The position numbers and the translations under genes are program-made. Shown here piece after piece: positions 1-7,593 of a stretch of 64,000 nt of DNA. The notes beneath the pieces are model-generated. The model made no database searches, was not told the DNA's origin, and was given only the letters and a program-made list of their open reading frames with translations. Location: assembly GCF_000373625.1 (NCBI RefSeq), contig NZ_KB891994.1, forward strand, positions 620,001 through 684,000. Direction: 5' to 3'. This DNA is from Streptomyces sp. LaPpAH-108 (lineage in GTDB: Bacteria > Actinomycetota > Actinomycetes > Streptomycetales > Streptomycetaceae). The number at the start of each line of letters is the position of its first letter. Positions within the stretch are counted from its first letter, which is position 1.

Positions 1-27
1 GACCCGCGCGGCACCTGGACCCGCGAA

Positions 28-59
28 AGGGGCCGTACCCCCGTGGGAGTACGGCCCCT
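28..59. terminator. Intrinsic terminator after the DUF3710 gene
   Basis: An 11 bp perfect stem (28-38 paired with 49-59) with a 10 nt loop lies 18 bp past the stop of the minus-strand DUF3710 gene. There is no long T-run, which is usual for Streptomyces terminators. Confidence 0.75.
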
Positions 60-77
60 CGCTCGTCGATGCCGGGG

Positions 78-830
78 TCAGCGGACCTCGGTGATCTCCG
101 GGCCGCGCTGGAGCTGGCCCATGCCGCCGGAGAAGCGGGAGCCCTCCTCCTGCTGGACGCCCTCGGGGACCATCTGGGCGTCGTTGGGCAGCTTGAGGAC
201 GATCGGGTCGCGCGGGGCCATCGGGCCCTCGCCGCGGACCACGACGGTGTCCCGGAAGATCTGCTCGAGGAGTCCGGCGGCCTGCGGCTGCACCGCGCCC
301 TGGCCGGAGATCACACCGCGCAGGAACCAGCGCGGGCCGTCCACGCCGACGAAGCGGACCACCTGGAAGCCGCCGGTGCCGTCGGGCAGCTGGACCGGGA
401 CCTGCGCGCGCAGCTCCCAGCCGAGCGGGCCCTCGACCTCGTCGATGATGCCGCCCTGCTGGGTGATGCCGCCCGCGATCTCCTCGCGGACCTCGCCCCA
501 GATGCCCTCGCGCTTGGGGGCGGCGAAGGCCTGCAGCTGGATGGCGCTGTCCCGCAGGACGACGGTCGCGGCGACGATCGCGTCGCCGGCGACCTCGACG
601 CGCAGCTCCATGCCGTCCACACCCGGCACGAACAGGCCCCCGAGGTCGACACGGCCCTCGGCCGGGTCACGCACCTCGGCGGAGTCCCAGGGCCCGTCGG
701 GCCGCGGCTCGGGCTCGAGACGCACGCGCTCACGCTCTCCGTCCGCCTCGGTGCCGACGGTGTCGACGACCTGCTCGGCCTCGCCGGCCGCGCCCTCGGC
801 GGCACCCTTCTTGTTGCGACGTCCGAACAC
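78..830 (-). CDS. DUF3710 domain-containing protein
   Basis: A 250-residue soluble protein of the actinobacterial DUF3710 family; its function is unknown. I chose the GTG at 830 because a GGAAGG ribosome site sits just upstream and the protein then begins VFGRRNKKG. A longer reading from 1043 would run into dut. The N-terminal 40 residues are charged and low in complexity, with a Lys/Arg patch and then Glu-rich sequence. The conserved body follows, with GPWD, DLGGLFVPGVDGMELR, and later GPRWFLRGVISG. It lies 1 nt downstream of dut on the same strand, so it is probably the last gene of a thioesterase-dut-DUF3710 operon. No signal peptide or membrane segment is seen. Confidence 0.88.
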   Translation of the reverse strand: MFGRRNKKGAAEGAAGEAEQVVDTVGTEADGERERVRLEPEPRPDGPWDSAEVRDPAEGRVDLGGLFVPGVDGMELRVEVAGDAIVAATVVLRDSAIQLQAFAAPKREGIWGEVREEIAGGITQQGGIIDEVEGPLGWELRAQVPVQLPDGTGGFQVVRFVGVDGPRWFLRGVISGQGAVQPQAAGLLEQIFRDTVVVRGEGPMAPRDPIVLKLPNDAQMVPEGVQQEEGSRFSGGMGQLQRGPEITEVR

Positions 831-831
831 G

Positions 832-1392
832 TCACTGTCCTTCCCGGTCGGATACGACCGAAGCGTATCGATTCCCACCCGCCGGACCGCCCTCGGCGGT
901 CCGACCGTCTGTGCCGCTTCCGCCGTCCACCGAGGCGTGACCCCCGGTGGACCCGAAGCCCCCCTCGGCGCGTGCCGAGCCGGGAAGTTCCGCGACCTCC
1001 TGGAAGCGGACCCTCTCGACCTGCTGGACGACCAGTTGGGCAATCCGGTCGAAGCGTTCGAACCGCACGGTCTCGCGCGGATCGAGATTCACCACGATCA
1101 CCTTGATCTCTCCACGGTACCCGGCATCCACCGTCCCGGGGGCGTTCACGAGCGCCACACCGCAGCGGGCGGCCAGGCCCGAACGGGGGTGCACGAACGC
1201 GGCGTACCCCTCCGGGAGCGCGATGGCGATGCCGGTGGGCAGGACGGCCCGCTCACCGGGGCTCAGTTCGCAAGGCTCGGTGGTGCGCAGGTCGGCTCCG
1301 GCGTCCCCGGGGTGCTCGTACGCCGGGAGGGGGACGTCGGGGTCGATCCGGCGGATGCGGACGTCCAGCGGGGCGGTCCGGTCGGCGTTCAC
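832..1392 (-). CDS. dut: Deoxyuridine 5'-triphosphate nucleotidohydrolase (dUTPase)
   Basis: Trimeric dUTPase, which hydrolyses dUTP to dUMP and pyrophosphate, keeping uracil out of DNA and feeding dTMP synthesis. All family motifs are visible in the 186 residues: DAGADL near residue 30, PRSGLA at 69-74, GTVDAGYRGEIKV near 86-98 with the catalytic Asp, and the C-terminal Gly-rich RAEGGFGSTG near 141-150, which closes over the substrate. About 36 residues follow that last motif, a Gly/Ser-rich tail longer than in E. coli dUTPase. The GTG start at 1392 overlaps the thioesterase stop by 4 nt (GTGA), so the two genes are translationally coupled. Confidence 0.96.
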   Translation of the reverse strand: MNADRTAPLDVRIRRIDPDVPLPAYEHPGDAGADLRTTEPCELSPGERAVLPTGIAIALPEGYAAFVHPRSGLAARCGVALVNAPGTVDAGYRGEIKVIVVNLDPRETVRFERFDRIAQLVVQQVERVRFQEVAELPGSARAEGGFGSTGGHASVDGGSGTDGRTAEGGPAGGNRYASVVSDREGQ

Positions 1393-1973
1393 GGGTTCAC
1401 CTCGAAGGCGCGGGTACGGCGGATCTGGTCCGGGTCGCTCATGGCGGCCCGGATCTCCTCCTCGCGGCCGTGGTCGGTGAAGTGGTCGACCTTGACCTCG
1501 ATGAAGAGGGCGTCGGCACGGACGGCGACGGGCCCCTCGGGGCCGCCGAGACGGCCGGTGGCGGTGGAGTAGATCTTCCGTCCGGCGACGGCGGTGACCT
1601 CGGCCTCCAGATGGAGCGTGGTGCCCACGGGGACGGGCCGTACGAAGTCCGTCTCCAGTCTGCCGGTGACGGCGATGGTCCGCAGCAGCCAGTTCAGCGA
1701 GCCCAGCGTCTCGTCCAGGGCGGTGGCGAGCACCCCGCCGTGCGCGAGGCCGGGGGCGCCCTGGTGGGCGGCCTTGACGGTGAACTCGGCGGTCAGCGAG
1801 ACACCGTCGCCCGCGCGGGCGTCCAGGTGCAGCCCGTGCGGCTGCCCGGGCCCGCATCCGAAACAGTGTTCGTAGTGGGTGCCCAGCGGCTGCCCGGGGG
1901 CGGGCGCGTCGGGATGACGGACGGGGCGCACCGCGTCGGCGGGCGGCTCAAGGGCTGGGGAACTACCACTCAC
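1389..1973 (-). CDS. PaaI-family hotdog-fold thioesterase
   Basis: A 194-residue hotdog-fold acyl-CoA thioesterase of the PaaI/YigI type; the natural substrate cannot be told from sequence. Family signatures are the HYEHCFGCGP segment near residue 33 and the AHGGVLATALDE helix with its catalytic-type Asp/Glu, followed by the beta strands TGRLETDFVRPVPVG. I start it at the GTG at 1973 (VSGSSPAL), which has AAGG upstream; the longer reading to 2048 would overlap the divergent DUF3093 gene. It overlaps dut by 4 nt and heads that operon. Confidence 0.85.
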   Translation of the reverse strand: MSGSSPALEPPADAVRPVRHPDAPAPGQPLGTHYEHCFGCGPGQPHGLHLDARAGDGVSLTAEFTVKAAHQGAPGLAHGGVLATALDETLGSLNWLLRTIAVTGRLETDFVRPVPVGTTLHLEAEVTAVAGRKIYSTATGRLGGPEGPVAVRADALFIEVKVDHFTDHGREEEIRAAMSDPDQIRRTRAFEVNP

Positions 1974-2031
1974 AGGCGCAGACCTTACCCGGCCGCCCGG
2001 CACCCGCCACCGGCGTGCCAAGCTTGGCTCC

Positions 2032-2502
2032 ATGCAGCTTGCCGCCACCCCCTACGAAGAACGTCTGACCGCCCCCCGCTCGTGGTGGCTGATCAGCTTC
2101 CTCGTGGGTGTCTCCTTCGCCCTGATCCTGCTCCCCTTCGGCACGCTGCCGCTGCTCGGCGGGCTGGTCGGGGGCACCGCCGTGGCGGCGGTCATGGCGA
2201 GCGCGTACGGCTCGCAGCGCATCCGGGTCGTGGGCGACGCGCTGATCGCGGGCGAGGCGAAGATCCCGGTGTCCGCACTGGGCGCCGCCGAGGTGCTGGA
2301 CGCCGAGGAGGCGCGCGCCTGGCGGACCTACAAGGCGGACACGCGCGCGTTCCTGCTGCTGCGCGCCTACATCCCGACCGCGCTGCGCGTGGAGGTCACC
2401 GACCCGGAGGACCCGACGCCGTACCTGTATCTGTCGACGCGGGAGCCGGAGCGGCTGGCGGCGGCCATCGAGGCGGCGAAGGACACCTCGGCCGCGGCCT
2501 GA
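2032..2502 (+). CDS. DUF3093 family membrane protein
   Basis: A 156-residue integral membrane protein of the actinobacterial DUF3093 family, function unknown. Two adjacent hydrophobic helices (about residues 18-38 and 40-58) form a hairpin. A cytoplasmic domain follows with the conserved segment RAWRTYKADTRAFLLLRAYI and a C-terminal YLYLSTREPERLAAAI. The ATG at 2032 is divergent from the thioesterase start 58 bp away, so the two promoters share that space. It converges with the next minus-strand gene, 2 nt between stops. Confidence 0.85.
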   Translation: MQLAATPYEERLTAPRSWWLISFLVGVSFALILLPFGTLPLLGGLVGGTAVAAVMASAYGSQRIRVVGDALIAGEAKIPVSALGAAEVLDAEEARAWRTYKADTRAFLLLRAYIPTALRVEVTDPEDPTPYLYLSTREPERLAAAIEAAKDTSAAA

Positions 2503-2504
2503 GG

Positions 2505-3464
2505 TCAGCTCTTCGGGCTTGCCGGGTTTTCGGGGCCCTCGGGGTCCTCGGCGATCTCCTTGATCCGCACGGGGTGTTCGGGCTGGTCCAGCGGGGGCTG
2601 CGCGGCCAGTTCGGCCCAGGGGACCTGGACCTTGCGCAGATCGGCCCGGACGCGTTCGGCGAGCTTTCTGGTGTCGCGGCGGTTCATCACCGCGCCGACG
2701 GCCGCGCCCACCATGAAGGGCGTCAGGTTGGGCAGGTTGCGGACCATGCGCTTCATGATCTGCTGGCGCAGTTCGCGTTTCATACGGCCGCCCAGGGCCG
2801 CGTCGATGGTCGACGGCTTCATCACGTCGATGCCGCGCTCTCCGGACCAGGAGCCGAGATACGCGGTGCTGCGGGCGCCGAGGCCGCCGGGGGCGCGCTG
2901 TCCGTAGACCTCGTGGAGTTCGGCGATGAGCTTCAGCTCGATCGCGGCGACCGCGGTGATCTCCGCGGCGAGTTCGGTCGGCAGGGCGGGCGGTACGGGC
3001 AGCATGGCCGCCGCTCCGATTCCGGCGCCGACGGTGGAGGTGGCTTTCGCGGCTCCCGCCACGAGCTTGTCCGCGAGCTGCTCGGGATCGAGGCCCGGGA
3101 ACTGCCTGCGCAGCGTCGCGAGGTCGCGTACGGGGACGCGGGGGGCGATGTCGATGACGCGGTCCGCGACGTAGGCGATGCCCGCGCGGGCGTGGCCGCC
3201 GCCCCGGCGTGCGCCTTCGCGCGCCAGCTGACGGGCCCTGCCACGGATCGCCGCGGCCCGTGGGTGCCGGACCGGTGCGTCTGGACCGGCGGACTCCCCC
3301 GTCCCGGCCCGCGGAGCGTGGTGCTCCGCCGGTGGTTCGAGCGAGGCTCCCGCTTCCGGTGAGCCCCGCTCGTGGTCACGCGTGCCGTGCGAGCCGCCGA
3401 ACGGCCCTTTGTCCGCTCCCGGGAACCGGAAACGGCGCTTCCGCGGAGGGGTCGAGCCAGTCAC
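2505..3464 (-). CDS. Conserved hypothetical protein, weakly EcsC-like
   Basis: A 319-residue protein with a disordered, charged N-terminus (about residues 1-95) and an Ala/Gly-rich helical core. The core contains the stretch AAAMLPVPPALPTELAAEIT, an ELKLIAELHEVYG helix and a late Gly-rich segment TPFMVGAAVGAVMN. These features recall the EcsC-like family, as does the gene at 20637-21476, but I cannot confirm membership. No catalytic motif is seen. It may sit at the membrane through its amphipathic core. It is 13 nt downstream of the DUF4193 gene on the same strand and could be cotranscribed with it. Confidence 0.7.
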   Translation of the reverse strand: MTGSTPPRKRRFRFPGADKGPFGGSHGTRDHERGSPEAGASLEPPAEHHAPRAGTGESAGPDAPVRHPRAAAIRGRARQLAREGARRGGGHARAGIAYVADRVIDIAPRVPVRDLATLRRQFPGLDPEQLADKLVAGAAKATSTVGAGIGAAAMLPVPPALPTELAAEITAVAAIELKLIAELHEVYGQRAPGGLGARSTAYLGSWSGERGIDVMKPSTIDAALGGRMKRELRQQIMKRMVRNLPNLTPFMVGAAVGAVMNRRDTRKLAERVRADLRKVQVPWAELAAQPPLDQPEHPVRIKEIAEDPEGPENPASPKS

Positions 3465-3477
3465 GGCCGACCCGTCC

Positions 3478-3774
3478 TCAGTCGCAGTCGCGGCAGATCG
3501 GCTGGCCGTTCTTCTCGCGGGCCAGCTGGCTGCGGTGGTGGACGAGGAAGCAGCTCATGCAGGTGAACTCGTCCTGCTGCTTGGGCAGCACACGGACGGC
3601 CAGCTCCTCGTTGGAGAGGTCGGCGCCGGGAAGCTCGAGGCCTTCGGCGGCCTCGAACTCGTCGACGTCCACCGCGGAGGTGGACTTGTCGTTCCGCCGG
3701 GCCTTCAGCTCTTCGAGACTGTCCGAGTCGACGTCGTCGTCGGTCTTGCGTGGAGTGTCGTAATCGGTTGCCAT
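3478..3774 (-). CDS. DUF4193 zinc-ribbon protein
   Basis: A 98-residue acidic protein of the actinobacterial DUF4193 family. The N-terminal two thirds is Asp/Glu-rich and probably disordered. The C-terminus has a four-cysteine metal site, CMSC near residue 72 and CRDC near 94, as in treble-clef or DksA-like zinc ribbons. Members are small, abundant and uncharacterised; a link to RNA polymerase is only inference. The ATG at 3774 has a strong GGGGGAGA ribosome site 6-8 nt upstream. A long intergenic region precedes it. Confidence 0.88.
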   Translation of the reverse strand: MATDYDTPRKTDDDVDSDSLEELKARRNDKSTSAVDVDEFEAAEGLELPGADLSNEELAVRVLPKQQDEFTCMSCFLVHHRSQLAREKNGQPICRDCD

Positions 3775-4169
3775 GGTCGCTCTCCCCCTCTGGGTGTCTG
3801 CGGTGTCTTCAGCGCACGTAACGCGTGAGAGGCCGGACTTGTGCCCGACCTGAGGCGGAGATTTTGCCTCACATCAAGGTCTGTTACTCAATCGACACCC
3901 AACCCGATTCCTCAAGAGTGATCGGCTTGGATGGCGGTGAGGACCGTACACGGTTCGAATGCCGCACCTCAAAGGCGCCTCATCGTGTACTTCCCGTGAT
4001 CAGGAGGGCTGAAAACCCGGACTTTCCCGGCTTTGTGGCCCACTTCTTGATCACGTTCAGTACATGGCCGGAAATCCACACATGTGATTGATCACACAGG
4101 GACAACCCCGGCAGGGTGGTGGAAAATTCCGCGCGAAGCGAACATTCTCCGGGCGCGCCGGAGGCCCGC
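3775..4169. other. 395 bp intergenic region between cutS and the DUF4193 gene
   Basis: This stretch is clearly poorer in GC than its surroundings. It must hold the promoter of the minus-strand DUF4193 gene; a weak candidate reads TTGAGT (3886-3891 on the complement) and CAAAAT (3861-3866) with 19 nt between. It also forms the 3' side of cutS. I see no open reading frame with Streptomyces codon use, and no convincing terminator hairpin. Confidence 0.4.
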
Positions 4170-5417
4170 TCACAGCGGCAGGGTGACGCGCATCACCAGC
4201 CCCCCGCCCTCGCGCGGCCGGGCCACGATATGACCGCCGTGCGCGCGGGCCACGGACCGGACGATGGACAGGCCGAGCCCCACCCCCTTGTCGCTGCCCG
4301 TGCGCTCGGTGCGCAGCCGCCGGAAGGGCTCGAAGAGGTTGTCCACCTCGTACGCCGGGACCACCGGCCCGGTGTTGGACACGGTCAGCACCGCCTGGTT
4401 GTGCTCGGTGTCCGTGGTGACCTCGACCCACCCGTCCTCGGGCACGTTGTAGCGCACCGCGTTCTGTACGAGGTTCAGCGCGATGCGCTCCAGGAGCACG
4501 CCGTTGCCGAGCACCACCGCGCGCTTGCACTCGCCGCGGATCTCCACGCCCTTGGCGTCCGCCTCGGCGCGCACCTGGTCGACGGCCTGCCCGGCGACCT
4601 CCGCGAGGTCCACGGGCCCGCGCTCGACGATCTGGTTGTCGCTGCGGGCGAGCAGCAGCAGGCCCTCGACCAGCTGCTCGCTGCGTTCGTTGGTGGCGAG
4701 CAGGGTCTTGCCGAGCTGCTGCAGCTCCACGGGCGCATTCGGGTCCGAGAGGTGGACCTCAAGGAGGGTGCGGTTGATCGCCAGCGGGGTGCGCAGTTCG
4801 TGGGAGGCGTTGCCGACGAAGCGCTGCTGGGCGGTGAAGGCCCGTTGCAGCCGCTCCAGCATGTCGTCGAAGGTGTCGGCCAGCTCCTTCAGCTCGTCGT
4901 CGGGGCCGTCCAGCTCGATCCGGCGGGACAGGTCCGAGCCGGCCACCTGGCGCGCGGTGCGGGTGATCCGGCCGAGCGGGGACAGCACGCGGCCCGCCAT
5001 GGCGTAGCCGAAGGCGAAGGCGATCACGGCGAGGCCGAGCAGGGCGAGCAGCGAGCGGCTGAGCAGTTCGTCCAGGGCGACCTGGCGCTGATGGTCGACG
5101 CACTGGCTGATCGCGTCGTTGAAGTCCTGGAGCGAGAGGCTGCTGGTGTTGATCGCCTGGCAGTTGTCGCTGGAGACCTTGAGCGCCTGGAAGCTGACGA
5201 TCTTGAACAGCGGCTGGTTACCGGAGCTGATCGCCTGCGCGGCCAGCAGATAGATGATCGACAGCAGCAGGATGCCCGCGATCAGGAACATGCCGCCGTA
5301 CAGCAGGGTCAGCCGTATGCGGATGGTCGGGCGCAGCCACGGGAAGGGCGGCTGGGGGCGGCGGGGATCCCAGGTGGGCTTCGGGGGCGCCTGGGGCGGC
5401 GCGGGGGTGGCGGCCAT
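4170..5417 (-). CDS. cutS: Sensor histidine kinase CutS
   Basis: Membrane sensor kinase of the CutRS two-component system, 415 residues, matching the S. lividans/S. coelicolor CutS length. Order: Pro-rich cytoplasmic N-terminus, membrane segment near 36-62, short extracellular domain near 63-120, second membrane segment near 122-140, HAMP, then SHELRTP with phosphoacceptor His206, and an ATPase domain with an N-box and GVGLGLSIV. The extracellular domain holds exactly two cysteines, Cys86 and Cys106. Published work (recalled) links CutRS to extracellular disulfide state and secretion stress, so this pair is the likely sensing site. It starts 6 nt after the cutR stop and is cotranscribed with it. 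Confidence 0.95.
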   Translation of the reverse strand: MAATPAPPQAPPKPTWDPRRPQPPFPWLRPTIRIRLTLLYGGMFLIAGILLLSIIYLLAAQAISSGNQPLFKIVSFQALKVSSDNCQAINTSSLSLQDFNDAISQCVDHQRQVALDELLSRSLLALLGLAVIAFAFGYAMAGRVLSPLGRITRTARQVAGSDLSRRIELDGPDDELKELADTFDDMLERLQRAFTAQQRFVGNASHELRTPLAINRTLLEVHLSDPNAPVELQQLGKTLLATNERSEQLVEGLLLLARSDNQIVERGPVDLAEVAGQAVDQVRAEADAKGVEIRGECKRAVVLGNGVLLERIALNLVQNAVRYNVPEDGWVEVTTDTEHNQAVLTVSNTGPVVPAYEVDNLFEPFRRLRTERTGSDKGVGLGLSIVRSVARAHGGHIVARPREGGGLVMRVTLPL

Positions 5418-5423
5418 GGCGGA

Positions 5424-6077
5424 TCAGATCCGGTAGCCGGAGCCGGGCACGGTGACGATCACGGGAGGCTCGCCGAGTTTGCGGCGCAGCGTCATCACGG
5501 TCACCCGGACCACGTTGGTGAACGGGTCGGTGTTCTCGTCCCAGGCCTTCTCCAGCAGTTGCTCGGCCGAGACGACCGCGCCCTCGCTGCGCATCAGCAC
5601 CTCCAGGACGGCGAACTCCTTCGGGGCGAGCTGGACCTCGCGGCCGTCGCGGAAGACCTCGCGGCGGTTGGGGTCGAGCTTGATCCCGGCGCGCTCCAGG
5701 ACGGGCGGCAGGGGCACGCTCGTACGGCGGCCGAGCGCGCGCACGCGCGCGATCAGCTCACTGAAGGCGAAGGGCTTGGGCAGATAGTCGTCGGCGCCGA
5801 TCTCCAGGCCCTCGACGCGGTCGCTGACGTCGCCGGAGGCGGTGAGCATGAGCACGCGGGTGGCGATGCCCAGCTCCACGATCCGGCGGCAGACGTCGTC
5901 GCCGTGCACGAGGGGGAGGTCGCGGTCGAGGACGACCACGTCGTAGTCGTTGACGCCGATGCGCTCCAGGGCGGCCGCACCGTCGTACACGACGTCGACG
6001 GCCATGGCCTCCCGGCGCAGTCCGGTGGCCACCGCATCGGCGAGCAGCTGCTCGTCCTCGACGACGAGTACGCGCAC
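5424..6077 (-). CDS. cutR: Response regulator CutR
   Basis: OmpR/PhoB-family response regulator, 217 residues, the usual CutR length. The receiver domain has the acidic pair EDE at 7-9, phosphoacceptor Asp51 (VVVLDRDLP), MLTASGD with the switch Thr, and Lys101 in LPKPF. The winged-helix DNA-binding domain begins near 125 and ends VTVPGSGYRI. The GTG at 6077 has a GGAAGGA ribosome site. It is the first gene of the cutRS operon, with a 417 bp upstream region. Confidence 0.96.
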   Translation of the reverse strand: MRVLVVEDEQLLADAVATGLRREAMAVDVVYDGAAALERIGVNDYDVVVLDRDLPLVHGDDVCRRIVELGIATRVLMLTASGDVSDRVEGLEIGADDYLPKPFAFSELIARVRALGRRTSVPLPPVLERAGIKLDPNRREVFRDGREVQLAPKEFAVLEVLMRSEGAVVSAEQLLEKAWDENTDPFTNVVRVTVMTLRRKLGEPPVIVTVPGSGYRI

Positions 6078-6494
6078 GTCGCTTGTCCTTCCTCAGGTCC
6101 GCCCACGGCGCGCCGGGGCGCGGTCGGGCGGAGGGATGTCCGTGGGATTGTGCCCTCCATCCTGCCCTTTTCGGCCATAAGTCGGCGGTAAGCCGAGGAC
6201 GGTCGCCGCAGGTACGGCGGTCGGAGGGCGAGAAAGCGGGATTTTCTGCGGCGTCGGAGGTTTCCCGGGCGAACAGCGGGGGGAGGACGGCTTTACACCC
6301 CGCGATCACGCTCCGCATGTGCCGAGGCACCATGCGGTCACTCCGCGATCAGCCCCGGCGGAGCGGGCGCGGGTGTCCGGCACCGCAGCCGCCCGGCAGG
6401 GCTGTGCCGGGCATCCGCGGGCCACGTGATCGCCCCTTCCCGACCGGCACACCCCCGTGCCACCGACCCACGACCCAGGACGAGGGGGCGCAGC
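6078..6494. promoter_or_regulatory. Divergent promoter region between cutR and the 57-residue gene
   Basis: The 417 bp between the two divergent starts carries no reading frame I would call a gene. It is expected to hold the cutRS promoter on the complement and the promoter of the small plus-strand gene. I found no clear -35/-10 pair and no strong symmetric operator. Confidence 0.35.
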
Positions 6495-6668
6495 ATGGAC
6501 GCTTTCACCGCAGGACTTCTGCAGCGCATAAAGACGACCGAGTCCGACCTGTCGCGGGCTCGTGACGAGGGCGACGACTTCCTCGCCGAGGTGGAGCAGG
6601 GAGAGCTGGACGACCTGCGCCGTCTCGCGGCCGAGCACGGTGTGGAAGTCGCCGTGTCACAGCCCTGA
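6495..6668 (+). CDS. Small acidic conserved protein, 57 residues
   Basis: A 57-residue acidic, mostly helical protein beginning MDAFTAGLLQRIKTTE and rich in Glu/Asp and Leu. No domain is recognised. The ATG at 6495 follows a GAGGGGG ribosome site, which decides the start over an upstream in-frame ATG. Codon use has the normal GC-rich third positions, which supports a real gene. Its TGA stop lies inside the large palindrome shared with the convergent inositol monophosphatase gene. Confidence 0.75.
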   Translation: MDAFTAGLLQRIKTTESDLSRARDEGDDFLAEVEQGELDDLRRLAAEHGVEVAVSQP

Positions 6669-6739
6669 GCGGTACCGCCACGCGAGTGGGCCCCGGCGGA
6701 TCTCTCCGCCGGGGCCCACTCGCGTGGCGGTACCGCTCA
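6666..6739. terminator. Perfect 35 bp palindrome, bidirectional terminator
   Basis: Positions 6666-6700 pair without a mismatch with 6705-6739 around a TCTC loop. The first three bases are the TGA stop of the plus-strand gene and the last three are the TGA stop of the minus-strand gene, so both messages end their coding sequence inside the same hairpin. It will terminate from both sides. The length and exactness are unusual (see findings). Confidence 0.9.
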
Positions 6740-7585
6740 GTCGTGCCAGGCTCCGAAGTCCTCGAGCAGCGGCTGAAGCGCCTCGAAGACGGCCGGGGTG
6801 GCCGCGAACGTCAGGGCGGGTGACTCGGGCTCTCCGGGGCGTCCACCGGTCACCGCACCCGCCTCACGGGCGATGAGGGCACCGGCCGCGTAGTCCCAGG
6901 GGTTGAGCCCGCGCTCCCAGTAGCCGTCCAGTCGCCCGGAAGCCACGTCGCACAGCTCGATCGCCGCCGAGCCGCCCCGCCGGATGTCCCGGACCAGCGG
7001 GAGCACCCGGGCGGCCACCTGGGCCTGGTGGGCGCGGACCTCGGTGACGTAGTTGAAGCCGGTCGCGACGAGCGCCTGGTCCAGCGGGGCGGCCGGACGG
7101 CAGGCCAGCGCCCGCTCGCCCGCCCAGGCGCCAGTGGCGAAGGCGCCGCCGCCGCGCACCGCGTGGTACGTCTCGCCGCGCAGCGGGGCCGCGACGACGC
7201 CGACGACGGTCTCACCATGCAGCTCGGCGGCGATGGACACCGCCCAGGTCGGCAGCCCGTAGAGGTAGTTCACCGTGCCGTCGAGCGGGTCGATCACCCA
7301 GCGGACCCCGCTGGTGCCCTCGGAGACGGCGCCCTCCTCGCCGAGGAAGCCGTCGTCGGGGCGGCGCGCGGAGATCAGGTCGGTGATCAGCTTCTCCGCC
7401 GCGATGTCCATCTCGGTGACGACGTCGATGGGGCTGGACTTGGTCCTGGCCACGGCGAGGTCGGCCGGGCGGCCGTCGCGCAGCAGCTCACCGGCGCGGC
7501 GGGCGGCCTCCAGGGCCAGGCCGAGCAGGTCGTCGAGCAAGTCGGCGAGCTGGTCGTCGGGCAGGTCGGAGTGCGGGGTCGTCAC
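6737..7585 (-). CDS. Inositol monophosphatase family protein
   Basis: Mg-dependent, Li-sensitive type phosphatase of the IMPase/FBPase/CysQ superfamily, 282 residues. Metal-binding motifs are in order: GEEGA with Glu near 83-84, then WVIDPLDGTVNY (the DPLDGT signature), and NPWDYAAGALIAREAG near the C-terminus. The substrate could be inositol phosphate, histidinol phosphate or another sugar phosphate. The GTG at 7585 sits 8 nt after the hemH stop with GAGGAG across that stop, so it is cotranscribed with hemH. The reading frame is open much further upstream within hemH, but without support. Confidence 0.88.
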   Translation of the reverse strand: MTTPHSDLPDDQLADLLDDLLGLALEAARRAGELLRDGRPADLAVARTKSSPIDVVTEMDIAAEKLITDLISARRPDDGFLGEEGAVSEGTSGVRWVIDPLDGTVNYLYGLPTWAVSIAAELHGETVVGVVAAPLRGETYHAVRGGGAFATGAWAGERALACRPAAPLDQALVATGFNYVTEVRAHQAQVAARVLPLVRDIRRGGSAAIELCDVASGRLDGYWERGLNPWDYAAGALIAREAGAVTGGRPGEPESPALTFAATPAVFEALQPLLEDFGAWHD

Positions 7586-7593
7586 GTGGCTCC

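Noticed and set aside
3950..3975. A GGTTCGAAT sequence resembling a tRNA T-loop
   Set aside because: The flanking bases do not pair as a T-stem, and no acceptor, D or anticodon arms can be formed around it.
4116..6191. A 691-residue plus-strand frame
   Set aside because: Antisense of cutS and cutR; composition (His, Val, Leu, Gln repeats) is typical of a shadow frame in high-GC DNA.
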